Shown: positions 54,246 through 62,182 of the stretch, piece after piece
Numbering within the stretch: the stretch's first letter is position 1
How the letters are laid out: each line of letters opens with the position of its first letter
NCBI RefSeq assembly: GCF_036492835.1
Contig: NZ_AP025317.1
Span: 248,001 to 312,000, forward strand
Source of the DNA: Fulvitalea axinellae
GTDB taxonomy: Bacteria; Bacteroidota; Bacteroidia; Cytophagales; Cyclobacteriaceae
Reading direction: 5' to 3'
DNA length: 64,000 nt
Translations under genes and position numbers: made by a program
Notes under the pieces: model-generated
The model's database searches: none
The model's input: only the letters and a program-made list of their open reading frames with translations
Told to the model about the DNA's origin: nothing

Positions 54246-54779
54246 TTACATGGCTTTCGCTTTTCTTTTTAGGCCAAAGTCATGTCTACCGTTGATTTGT
54301 CTTTTTATTATCCCAAGTTGGCCGCAGTGCCACATTGTGTGCTTAATATTCCAGTCCAAAGCTTCGTATTTCGTTTTCGCTACGGGGTTTGGCGTTTCGG
54401 TGGGTTCCAGAGGCTTTGACAAATCTTCCACATTCATTCTTTTTATAATGTCTACCGAATGTGCTTGTACCAGTTTCAGGTCTTTCAGAAGCTTTTCCGG
54501 ATTGGTTTTGCCCACTGACTCTTTGGGCGAGGTGTTTACGAATAATTCGTTATGTTTTTGCAAAGGCACAGCCTGAAGGATACTTTGGCTATGGCCGTTG
54601 ATGCACATTATGCTATGGAAATAATGGCTAAGTACCAAATGCCCAACTTGCCAAGTGGCGTGGGTGTCCGTATTTTCATGCATAGTTTCCCAATGTTCAA
54701 AAGGTATGGCCTCCAATAGCCTATTTGTCCATGCGTATGCACTAGCGGTTTGGTCGCGAAGCATTTCTATCGTATTCAT
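54246..54779 (-). CDS. DinB-family protein
   Basis: A 177-residue four-helix-bundle protein of the DinB/YfiT superfamily. The metal ligands are visible as His in 'WQVGHLVLSHYFHS' and 'HTMWHCGQLGIIKRQI'. Such proteins bind a divalent metal and some are thiol-dependent transferases; the substrate of this one is unknown. Single minus-strand gene between two YcxB-like genes. Confidence 0.85.
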   Translation of the reverse strand: MNTIEMLRDQTASAYAWTNRLLEAIPFEHWETMHENTDTHATWQVGHLVLSHYFHSIMCINGHSQSILQAVPLQKHNELFVNTSPKESVGKTNPEKLLKDLKLVQAHSVDIIKRMNVEDLSKPLEPTETPNPVAKTKYEALDWNIKHTMWHCGQLGIIKRQINGRHDFGLKRKAKAM

Positions 54780-55021
54780 GGCATTGAGTTTTTATGTGGT
54801 TTGGGAAAATATAAAGGCAGAAAGGATTAAGCCTTTATGATTGTTGTATTTAATTTACTGATTTTAATTTTTAATATTAAAATTATTCCATTCTTTTTGG
54901 TTTATTCCATTTTCGTTGTTTTTGTATCTAGTTGTTATGTTCTTTATTCATTACATGAACATATATTTATTGAAAGAGTGTTTTTTGTGCTCTGTTGTTT
55001 TTTTGGTTACGTAATGGTTTT

Positions 55022-55546
55022 ATGGAAATAGGAAGAGAATTGTCGGGATTAGGCGCTGGCATAAGTGGTGGCGAAGTGTCAATTCATGTAAAAGAAACAC
55101 TGTTTGAGGTGGTGGGCATTACGTCGAAATTGCTTCACGAGAATTGGTTTTTCAAAACCAGCAGCACGGTGGCTATAGCTGTTCCTGTCTTGATTTTACA
55201 AGATATTTCGGGTTTTTATCCGATTAGTCTGTTTTGGCTTATAACAGCCTCAGTCATTGCCTTTATTCTGAATATTCCTTTTCTGTTTATTATGAATGGC
55301 GTTCGTTATGGCTATACCCGAGGAGGCGCTCCAGCTAAATCCTATTATTTTTCTTTTGATAAGCTGGATTTGGAAGGTAAGGAAATGGCTTGGAGTGACG
55401 TGAAAAGTGTTCGCAAGTCCGGAAATTGGATAATCATAAAGGCAGATGGCAAGGACAGTTTGGCAACTATTCCCGTAAGGGCGTTTTCCGGAGATGAATA
55501 TGGCCGGTTTAAAACGATGGCTAAGGAGTTCGGTTTTTCACTTTAG
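55022..55546 (+). CDS. Membrane protein with two helices and a C-terminal YcxB-like domain
   Basis: A 174-residue protein from ATG 55022. Two hydrophobic segments (about 55-72 and 77-96) precede a soluble domain ('YYFSFDKLDLEGKEMAWSDV', 'NWIIIKADGKDSLATIPVRA'). The 'W-S-D-V' followed by an aromatic strand and 'IPVRAFSGDEYGRFKTMAKE' is the YcxB-like pattern, parallel to the protein at 53632. Function unknown. Its stop codon is part of the period-7 array that follows. Confidence 0.65.
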   Translation: MEIGRELSGLGAGISGGEVSIHVKETLFEVVGITSKLLHENWFFKTSSTVAIAVPVLILQDISGFYPISLFWLITASVIAFILNIPFLFIMNGVRYGYTRGGAPAKSYYFSFDKLDLEGKEMAWSDVKSVRKSGNWIIIKADGKDSLATIPVRAFSGDEYGRFKTMAKEFGFSL

Positions 55547-55617
55547 TGTTTGGCTTTCGGTATCGGGTCTTAGGTGAATTTCGACTTGTCACCTAAGACC
55601 AAACACCTTATCATTCT
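55543..55617. repeat. Two opposed period-7 arrays filling the gap between convergent genes
   Basis: Read from each gene's coding strand, the sequence after both stop codons is a run of 7-bp units with a GT core. The plus-strand gene's stop TAG is inside the first unit (complement CACTAAA), followed by AGCCAAA, TACCGAA, GACCCGA and CACCTAA as complements. From the other side GACTTGT, CACCTAA, GACCAAA and CACCTTA run up to the stop of the gene at 55621. The two halves form the inverted repeat GGTCTTAGGTG / CACCTAAGACC, which could serve as a terminator. Confidence 0.75.
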
Positions 55618-55620
55618 CTT

Positions 55621-57606
55621 TCAAAAAGCTAGATTAAGAGTCAAATAAACATTTCGTCCAGGCCTTGGTATTCCTCCCCAGTCTAGGTGGCTCCTGTATT
55701 TTTTGTCGAGGATATTTTCTATACCGGCTTCTATATTATAAGTGTTCTTTTTGCCGAAGCTGTAAGCGCCGCGTAGGTTGGCTATCGCGTATCCCGCGGT
55801 TTCCGATTCGCCAAAGTTCGGGTCCGTTTGGTTTTGCGCGGTTGCGAATTCGCTTTCGGCCGTAAGGCTCAGTTTTTCTTTTTGGAAAGAAAGCGATACG
55901 TTTCCGTTTAGCGGAAGAAGCTGTGGCATGTTTTGCCAATTGTCGTTATCGTCTTGGTATTGGCCGGCGGTGTAGCGGAGGTTTGTTCTGGCAGACCAAT
56001 ATTTGGCAAGACTATAAGTGGCGTAAACGTTGGCGCCGTACTGCCGGGCATTTTCCCGATTGCGAAAAACTTTTACGCCTTTGGCGCCGATGGTCATTCG
56101 GTCCAGGTTAGGATCAATTACGCCCGAGATATAATCGCGGAGCCAAGCGAAATAGGTTTCCGTTTTTACGGAGAGTTTCGTCGTGTTGTATTCTACAACG
56201 TATTGGGCTTTGAAGGTCTGTTCGTTGTCAATGTCCGGGCGGCCTACGTAGTCGTAGCCGTCTTCGGAATTGAAAAGGTAAAAGCCGTATTGTTCCGAGA
56301 CGGTAGGTTGTCTTTCGCTAATAGAAATACCCAGCGCGTGGGCCATGTCGCCGATGTTGTTTTTGATGTCCGAGGCAAAGCTGTAAAGCAAACGGTTGTC
56401 GGCGTTGATTTCGTTTCCGAATATTTCGAATTGCTTTTTGCCGAACTCACTACCGGGGTTTGATCGGGCGAATTCTATGCGGGCGTCGGTGTTCAACGTA
56501 AAATTATCCGCAAACGCGAAACGGTCACCTATATATATAGCCATATTGTTGCGGAATACGTCCGGCCAAGTCTCCATATACATCTCGGGTCCGTTGTTTT
56601 CGGGCGGATACATAGTCATTTCGGCTTTGTGCAGGCTGTTGTAAAAGTCCGCTTTGGCCGTGAAGCCGTGCTTCTTTTTTTGTCCGGATATCTTCAGATA
56701 GGTTCCGTAAGTGCGCGTCTCTCCGGGCATATCCATCCGTACGGGAACGTCGGGGCGTTCCGAGTCGTCCATAATGTGTTTGACCTTGTTGGCGTACACC
56801 TTCCATTCGATATTCTCAATGTCGGAATTGCGGGGAGTGATATTATAAGCCGCTCCGAAAAGAAAAGCTTCGGCAAGGGAAACGTCCATAGGCAAAGCCG
56901 GGTAGCCTACGTCCCAAGCGCGGTCATAGAGTACGTCGGCGGTGACCCAGTTTCGGTCGTTGAGCTTGTACTTGCCGGAGATTAGGTGGTTGGTTTTGTT
57001 ATAATGAGAGAAGCTCACCTTGTCGCCACCGCCCGCCCGGTAGTTGTCGTGCGCCCTATATGATCCGGAATAGCGCAAAGCCAGTTTATCGCCACTATAG
57101 TCCAGCACCCCGAAAGCCTCTTTGCCTTGGCTTGCCGAGAAGTACCCCGTACCGAAATTGCCCGAGAAAGTTTTGCTTTCGTTGTAATTGGCTTCGTGCA
57201 AACAGAAATCAAGACTGCCGCCGGCTACGCACGCGTTTTCCGCCGAAGAGTCGCTGGATGTGGCGTTTACGCTTCTGAGGTTCGCCGTTTCCACATAAGA
57301 GCTGACGGGATCCATTTTGTCCGTACACGCTCCAAAGATCTTCATTCCGGCGACGGTGGTCATAATCTGTCCGCCCGAAAAGCCGAGCATACGGGGTTCG
57401 GCCGCATAATTCCCCCTGCGCACCAAACCGATATTGGATGACCTGGAAAGAATGTCGTCGATATTGCTAAGCGAATGTTTCTTTTCGAAGCCTTTGTCCG
57501 CATTGCCCGTCACCACTATTTCGTTGAGGAAAAGCGTGTCGGCCTGCGCCAAAACAAAATGGCTGAAAAGGCTGAAAGCGATTATAAATAGGAAAGTCTT
57601 TCTCAT
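55621..57606 (-). CDS. TonB-dependent receptor, probably copper (OprC-like)
   Basis: A 661-residue protein from ATG 57606, giving a signal peptide ending HFVLAQ; the longer frame starts in the repeat array upstream. The plug region has 'LNEIVVTGNADKG', 'LVRRGNYAAEPRMLGFSGGQ' and 'GMKIFGACTDKMDPVSSYVE', closely like the 'GACTDxMDP' motif of TonB-type copper receptors. The barrel ends in 'LTLNLAF' with a typical 'NILDKKYRSHLDWGG' region. It should carry copper (or a copper complex) across the outer membrane. Its neighbour upstream on the same strand encodes a Met/His-rich lipoprotein. Confidence 0.85.
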   Translation of the reverse strand: MRKTFLFIIAFSLFSHFVLAQADTLFLNEIVVTGNADKGFEKKHSLSNIDDILSRSSNIGLVRRGNYAAEPRMLGFSGGQIMTTVAGMKIFGACTDKMDPVSSYVETANLRSVNATSSDSSAENACVAGGSLDFCLHEANYNESKTFSGNFGTGYFSASQGKEAFGVLDYSGDKLALRYSGSYRAHDNYRAGGGDKVSFSHYNKTNHLISGKYKLNDRNWVTADVLYDRAWDVGYPALPMDVSLAEAFLFGAAYNITPRNSDIENIEWKVYANKVKHIMDDSERPDVPVRMDMPGETRTYGTYLKISGQKKKHGFTAKADFYNSLHKAEMTMYPPENNGPEMYMETWPDVFRNNMAIYIGDRFAFADNFTLNTDARIEFARSNPGSEFGKKQFEIFGNEINADNRLLYSFASDIKNNIGDMAHALGISISERQPTVSEQYGFYLFNSEDGYDYVGRPDIDNEQTFKAQYVVEYNTTKLSVKTETYFAWLRDYISGVIDPNLDRMTIGAKGVKVFRNRENARQYGANVYATYSLAKYWSARTNLRYTAGQYQDDNDNWQNMPQLLPLNGNVSLSFQKEKLSLTAESEFATAQNQTDPNFGESETAGYAIANLRGAYSFGKKNTYNIEAGIENILDKKYRSHLDWGGIPRPGRNVYLTLNLAF

Positions 57607-57677
57607 AATAAAGAAAAAGGTGCGGACGGAGCGGAAAGCCCGTGGATTGCCCCGCCCGCGATGGAAAGTTATTTGGA

Positions 57678-57786
57678 AGTAAAGAGTCCAGAGTAAAGCG
57701 TAAATAGTCCGCATGATGAAAGAGTATTGTGTAGTTTCCGCTATGATATAGTACTCTTTACTCTGGACTCTTTACGCTTTACTCAC
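57678..57786. repeat. Pair of inverted period-7 arrays in the copper operon
   Basis: The right array (57752-57786) consists of TACTCTT, TACTCTG, GACTCTT, TACGCTT and TACTCAC and ends 3 bp before the stop codon of the gene at 57790. The left array (57678-57712) is the same type in the opposite orientation (AGTAAAG, AGTCCAG, AGTAAAG, CGTAAAT, AGTCCGC). They share a 20-bp exact inverted repeat (57679-57698 and 57756-57775), able to form a long hairpin with a 57-nt loop. Confidence 0.8.
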
Positions 57787-57789
57787 CAT

Positions 57790-58638
57790 TCAATTGAATT
57801 CCAGATAAAAAGCCTCGTCATCGAAGAGTAGGTCTTCGTTTTCCTTTACGTTCAGCTTGATTTGCCAGTCTCCGGTCATCGAGAAGTTTACGCTTCCTTC
57901 GTATTTGCCTTCGCCTTTGTGCGCGGGCTTGGTGCCTTCCGGCGCGCCGTGTCCCATTGAAGGCATAAACGGGCTGATGTTTACGTCGAGATCGGTGAGT
58001 GGCGTGAAATCGAAATGGCCGTCCATGCGGTGGGCGGTAATCAATAGAGGGTTGTTGCCCACTTTCGCTTCGTCGTTGGTAAGGTGATATCCGAAGACGT
58101 AATTCTTCCCGTCTATTCGCCTTACTATTACGGCCTTGCCTTCCTGTTGGTTTTTGTAATCCATCATCTTGTTTTTGACGGAAATAGGCGTGGTGTTTTC
58201 GCGCAGTACGGCGCCATTTTTCATTAGGCTCACTTTCATTTCCCAAGAGCCCATATCGGGCATTCCCGGCATCTGGAAGACAATGGCGCCTTCGAATGTT
58301 CCGGTTTTGGTGGTGGACGTTGGTTGGTACACCGGACATCCGTGTTTCATGCCGGAGTTCATAGTCATAACAGGCGACAACATTATGCCGTCGGCTTCGG
58401 TGTAAGCCTTGTTTCCGGAGTCTTTCAGTTCGATGACGAGTTTGTTGTATCCGGTTCGGTAATCCTCTGTAGCGTGAATAAAAGCTACCGCTTTATTTGG
58501 GAAAACTATACTGTGGATTAGCTTATAAGGGCTTTCCGGTGCGGGATCCTCATTGTCGGAAGAGCAAGACCATAGAAGGGAAACGAAAGCGAGTACGAAT
58601 ATTTTTATCGCTGTTTGTGAGTTTGTTAAGCGATTCAT
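57790..58638 (-). CDS. Met/His-rich periplasmic lipoprotein, YtkA/FixH-like, probable copper binding
   Basis: A 282-residue lipoprotein (lipobox LLWSC). Two beta-rich domains, each like the YtkA/FixH immunoglobulin-type fold. Methionine and histidine clusters fit copper binding: 'MTMNSGMKHGCP', 'MPGMPDMGSWEM' and 'PFMPSMGHGAPEGT'. It precedes the copper-type TonB receptor on the same strand, so it may chaperone or sense copper in the periplasm (inference). Confidence 0.75.
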   Translation of the reverse strand: MNRLTNSQTAIKIFVLAFVSLLWSCSSDNEDPAPESPYKLIHSIVFPNKAVAFIHATEDYRTGYNKLVIELKDSGNKAYTEADGIMLSPVMTMNSGMKHGCPVYQPTSTTKTGTFEGAIVFQMPGMPDMGSWEMKVSLMKNGAVLRENTTPISVKNKMMDYKNQQEGKAVIVRRIDGKNYVFGYHLTNDEAKVGNNPLLITAHRMDGHFDFTPLTDLDVNISPFMPSMGHGAPEGTKPAHKGEGKYEGSVNFSMTGDWQIKLNVKENEDLLFDDEAFYLEFN

Positions 58639-58884
58639 TGTGTATAACGTTTAATTGTTGATATTCTTGAATAAGACAATAGTACTCAGGCTGGATTTCG
58701 TTATGATATCCAGAGTGGTAATGTTTTGGACATAGCAATCTGTTTCACTTTTACCAGAGGCAAAGAAGAAAGACTATGCGAAGCGAATAGGGAATCTATT
58801 GAAATCCGGACACGATAACGCTAGGCCTTGGACACGGAGATGAATGTCAAGGGAAGATGCAATAAGAGACCCGGATGAATTGGA

Positions 58885-59265
58885 TTAGGTTCGGGGAGGA
58901 TGAAAAAGGCTATTCTCCCACAAAAAGTGGTATGCGTTGCTGTAAACCTTGATTAAGCCCTTTTTAGAAATAAAATCAACAGGCTTTTCAGGATTACTAA
59001 CCGAAGTGAATTTGGAATAGAGATCTAAGGAAACGCTGGTTTCGTCAGCGATACCACGCTGTTCTTCCTGTTCGGTTGTTTTGTTTAGTTCTTTTTCCAG
59101 AAAACAGTTTCCGTAACACATCGTCATCGGCCTGTCGCGGTTTTCGCACAGGTTGTCGGCAATGTATTGCTGAAAGATATTAAAGGTCAGCAACACGGCG
59201 CCTTGCTTGCTCAAAGTGAAAACGAGCAGGGAAAGGATTAGCGATATGGTGGAAATTTGTTTCAA
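58885..59265 (-). CDS. Small Cys-containing exported protein of the copper gene group
   Basis: About 126 residues if started at TTG 59265, which gives a hydrophobic N-terminal segment ('ISTISLILSLLVFTLSKQG'). No ATG gives that segment; the upstream frame runs through a terminator hairpin and is unlikely. The motif 'CENRDRPMTMCYGNCFLEKEL' minus its first residue (three Cys, two Met) looks like metal binding and resembles small proteins seen next to TonB copper receptors. The start is uncertain because a TAnnTTTG promoter box lies only a few bases before it. Confidence 0.55.
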   Translation of the reverse strand: MKQISTISLILSLLVFTLSKQGAVLLTFNIFQQYIADNLCENRDRPMTMCYGNCFLEKELNKTTEQEEQRGIADETSVSLDLYSKFTSVSNPEKPVDFISKKGLIKVYSNAYHFLWENSLFHPPRT

Positions 59266-59271
59266 TTGTCG

Positions 59272-59303
59272 CAAAGGTAGAATTGCGTTAAAGAAAAAAC
59301 AAG
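59272..59303 (-). promoter_or_regulatory. Bacteroidota-type promoter for the copper gene group
   Basis: On the minus strand TACCTTTG (59279-59272) fits the -7 consensus TAnnTTTG exactly; CTTG (59303-59300) lies 20 bp upstream at the place of the TTTG -33 element. Confidence 0.5.
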
Positions 59304-59319
59304 AATTATTCCAACGAAA

Positions 59320-59345
59320 GAAAGGCCAGCATTTGCTGGCCTTTC
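59320..59345 (-). terminator. Terminator of the symporter gene
   Basis: GAAAGGCCAGCA pairs with TGCTGGCCTTTC; on the minus strand TTTCTTTCG follows. Located 31 bp after the stop at 59376. Confidence 0.8.
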
Positions 59346-59375
59346 GAGTATTTAAAAAGAGGTTGAGAGTTTCTT

Positions 59376-60944
59376 CTACCAAAGGAGGGCATAGATCGCC
59401 GAGATGATACCTGTCAAGAACAAAGCGCCGATATTGAATTTCGCGCTAGTTTTGAACATGTCGCCAGTGAAGTGGATGCCTTTCGATTCCAAACCTTTGC
59501 TTCCTTCTATCAAAGAGATAAGTACGGTAATGGCGCTCAGGATAAGGAAAGTGTACCCCATACGGTCCATAAACGGAACCTCTGGCAGGAAGTACATAAA
59601 GAGGTAAGACATCGGAATTGAGAGAATGGCTGCGGCCAAGGCTCCGTTCGATGTTGTTTTCTTCCAGAAGAATCCGAAAAGGAAAATAACAGTTACGCCC
59701 GGGCTAACGAATCCGGTGAATTCCTGGATAAACTGGAATGCTTGGTCAAGCGTAGCCAGTTGCGGAGCGACAGTGATGGCGATAACCAAAGCGATGCCAC
59801 TCACAAGACGGCCGATAAACACCATCTTTGTTTGAGAAGCTTCCTTATCGAAGTACTCCTTATAGATATCCATGGTGAAGATAGTAGAAATGCTGTTGAT
59901 CATCGAGCTAAGCGAAGACACAACGGCGGCGATCAAGGCGGCGAAAGCCAAGCCTTTGATACCAGTAGGTACGATACCGAGCAACCAAGGATAAGCTTCG
60001 TCAGGCTTGCCCAGAGTCCCTTCGGTGATAACAAAAGCGGCGATACCTGGGATCACTACGATCAGAGGAATGATAAGCTTAAGGAAACCGGCGAACAATA
60101 CGCCGTTTTGCGCTTCGCCAATAGTCTTGGCTGCCAACGCGCGTTGGATGATGTATTGGTTACATCCCCAGTAGCTGAGGTTGGCGATCCACAAGCCACC
60201 CACCAATACGCTGATGCCGGGAAGATCTTTATAATATTCGCTCGACTTGTCGAGGATAAGATCGAATTTGGCTGGGACTTGATTGTACAGTTCCCCAAGC
60301 CCGGCGAGAACGCCTTTTCCTTCCGATACTTGGTTCAAAGCGAGATAGGTAGTGATCAATCCGCCGGCAACGAGGAATACAACCTGCAATACGTCTGTCC
60401 ATACTACGGCCTTAAGGCCTCCGTAAATGGCATAAGCTGCCGAGAACAAGGCTAAACCGATAATACCGTAAAGCAATGGAACGTCACCGATTCCTTCCAG
60501 CGCCAAAGCGCCAAGGTACATTACCGAAGTAAGGTTAACGAAAACGTAAACGAGCAACCAGAAAACCGCCATGGTGGTTTTCACCGTCTTATTATAACGA
60601 TGCTCCAAGAACTGGGGCATTGTGAAGATCTTCTCTTTGATAAAAATTGGCATGAAGTATTTCGCTACCAGAATAAGCGTGATGGCGCCCATCCACTCAT
60701 AAGCCGCAATACCAAGCCCAACGGCGTAACCCGATCCGGACATACCGATAAACTGCTCGGCCGAAATGTTCGAGGCGATCAACGAAGCTCCGATTGCCCA
60801 CCAAGGCAGGGACTTACTCGCGAGGAAATAATCCTCGGCGTTTTTCTCGTGTCCCTCTTTTTCGCGAGACATCCACAGGCCGACCCCGATGATCAGCAAA
60901 CAATAGCCGACGAATACGACTATGTCAATGTTTGAAAAATCCAT
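59376..60944 (-). CDS. Sodium/sugar symporter, SSS family, vSGLT-like
   Basis: A 522-residue integral membrane protein with about 14 helices. It is very like the Vibrio sodium/galactose symporter: 'ASNISAEQFIGMSGSGYAVG' (the vSGLT Gln 69 region), 'YEWMGAITLILVAKYF' (Glu 88), 'LSYWGCNQYIIQRALAAK' (Asn 260 and the gate Tyr 263) and 'GFLKLIIPLIVVIPG' (Lys 294) carry the galactose-contacting residues. It should bring in galactose or glucose with sodium. With two beta-galactosidases in the window, galactose is the likely substrate. A possible promoter lies at 61009-61040 and a terminator follows the stop. Confidence 0.92.
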   Translation of the reverse strand: MDFSNIDIVVFVGYCLLIIGVGLWMSREKEGHEKNAEDYFLASKSLPWWAIGASLIASNISAEQFIGMSGSGYAVGLGIAAYEWMGAITLILVAKYFMPIFIKEKIFTMPQFLEHRYNKTVKTTMAVFWLLVYVFVNLTSVMYLGALALEGIGDVPLLYGIIGLALFSAAYAIYGGLKAVVWTDVLQVVFLVAGGLITTYLALNQVSEGKGVLAGLGELYNQVPAKFDLILDKSSEYYKDLPGISVLVGGLWIANLSYWGCNQYIIQRALAAKTIGEAQNGVLFAGFLKLIIPLIVVIPGIAAFVITEGTLGKPDEAYPWLLGIVPTGIKGLAFAALIAAVVSSLSSMINSISTIFTMDIYKEYFDKEASQTKMVFIGRLVSGIALVIAITVAPQLATLDQAFQFIQEFTGFVSPGVTVIFLFGFFWKKTTSNGALAAAILSIPMSYLFMYFLPEVPFMDRMGYTFLILSAITVLISLIEGSKGLESKGIHFTGDMFKTSAKFNIGALFLTGIISAIYALLW

Positions 60945-61008
60945 AGCTAGACTCTTTTATTTTCTGATTTCCGAAAAAATCAATTCCAAAACACAAAAAG
61001 AATTGACA

Positions 61009-61040
61009 CAAATGTAAAGCTTCTTGACCGAAAAAAAAGG
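61009..61040 (-). promoter_or_regulatory. Possible promoter of the symporter gene
   Basis: On the minus strand TACATTTG (61016-61009) matches TAnnTTTG; the -33 position is TTTT, a weak fit. It would give a leader of about 60 nt. Confidence 0.42.
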
Positions 61041-61234
61041 GTGTGAACGATGTCGCAGAGGCTTGAGGGCCAAAATAACGTTATCGTTTTCCCATAAACT
61101 ACCAATTACCCCCTCCATATTGGATTTGTCATTCGCTATTTCTGGCTTCAAGGTACTTTCCCACAGGTTTTTTTCGGTGACAGGCAAGCATTTTTCCCCC
61201 TAGAAAGTTTAGAGTCCAAACAACAGATAGACGA

Positions 61235-61933
61235 ATGGCAAATTATCTTGTAATAGGAGGCACCTCCGGTATCAGCGCCGCATTGGTAGACCTTTTGGTA
61301 AAAGAACAACATGAAGTTTTTCTCATTTCCAGATCAGCTACTTCGGCTACGCTTCCGCCTCAAGTAAAGGCTTTCGGAGCTGATATATTGACGGACCCTT
61401 TTCCGGAAGATTTCCTGCCCGATGTTCTGGACGGTTTGGTCTATAGTCCGGGCAGTATCACGCTCAAGTCTTTTAAGAGTTTACGTGTAGAGGATTTTTT
61501 AGACGACTATGAAGTGAATGTGGCCGGAGCCGTCAAGACTTTGCAAAACTCTTTGCCGGCGCTTAAAAAATCGGAAAATGCTTCGGTTGTGTTTTTCAGT
61601 ACGGTGGCTGTTGGCGTAGGCATGCCTTATCATAGCTTGGTCTCAAGCTCAAAGGGAGCTTTGGAGGGTTTGGTGAGGGCACTGGCCGCCGAATTCGCCC
61701 CGACGATTCGGGTAAATGCGGTCGCTCCGTCCTTGACCGATACGCCTTTAGCTCAAAAGATCCTTTCGACCGATGAGAAGAAAGCTCAGCTTTCGGAAAA
61801 ACATCCGCTTAAAAGGATCGGAACTCCTGATGACGTCGCTCATGCGGTTAAATTCCTGTTAGGAGCCGAGTCTTGTTGGATAACAGGTCAAGTTTTGTCC
61901 GTAGACGGAGGTTTGTCTACGCTCAGGATTTAG
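61235..61933 (+). CDS. SDR-family protein lacking the catalytic tyrosine
   Basis: A 232-residue Rossmann protein. The N-terminal 'VIGGTSGISAALVDLLV' stands where SDR proteins have TGxxxGIG (third Gly replaced by Ser). The active-site region reads 'STVAVGVGMPYHSLVSSSKG': the Lys is present but the position four residues before it, normally Tyr, is Val. 'IRVNAVAPSLTDTPLA' and 'LSVDGG' are otherwise typical. It may bind a nucleotide without classical dehydrogenase chemistry. I recall similar Tyr-less SDR proteins in flavobacteria. Single gene. Confidence 0.8.
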   Translation: MANYLVIGGTSGISAALVDLLVKEQHEVFLISRSATSATLPPQVKAFGADILTDPFPEDFLPDVLDGLVYSPGSITLKSFKSLRVEDFLDDYEVNVAGAVKTLQNSLPALKKSENASVVFFSTVAVGVGMPYHSLVSSSKGALEGLVRALAAEFAPTIRVNAVAPSLTDTPLAQKILSTDEKKAQLSEKHPLKRIGTPDDVAHAVKFLLGAESCWITGQVLSVDGGLSTLRI

Positions 61934-61978
61934 CAAAAATGCTGAAGAGGTTTATGCTGGAATGTCGTTCCAATTCAT

Positions 61979-62020
61979 AACAGTGTACCTAACACTGAAG
62001 ACGTAATACCGAATACCATA
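61979..62020. repeat. Period-7 repeat array between SDR and GH43 genes
   Basis: Units AACAGTG, TACCTAA, CACTGAA, GACGTAA, TACCGAA and TACCATA, all with AC at positions 2-3. Unlike the others it is not next to a stop codon: the SDR stop is 46 bp away and in the opposite orientation. Confidence 0.7.
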
Positions 62021-62182
62021 TAAACATCAGGGGTAGCAGATATATCAAATGTGCAAACAATAGCTAAAATGTTTTAGAGGGTTTTGTTCATTTTGTTTGA
62101 CCAGTCTTTTGGGTAGATTGAACAATGTGTTCGGGGCGTGATTTTCGGCCGAAGCATTTTTGAGAATCTATCTGAAAGAATT

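Noticed and set aside
57607-57714. N-terminal extension of the copper receptor through the left heptamer array
   Set aside because: The extension translates the repeat array and destroys the signal peptide; ATG 57606 gives a normal exported start.
59266-59382. Upstream extension of the small Cys-rich protein
   Set aside because: Begins at a TTG and runs through the symporter terminator; also hides the export segment.
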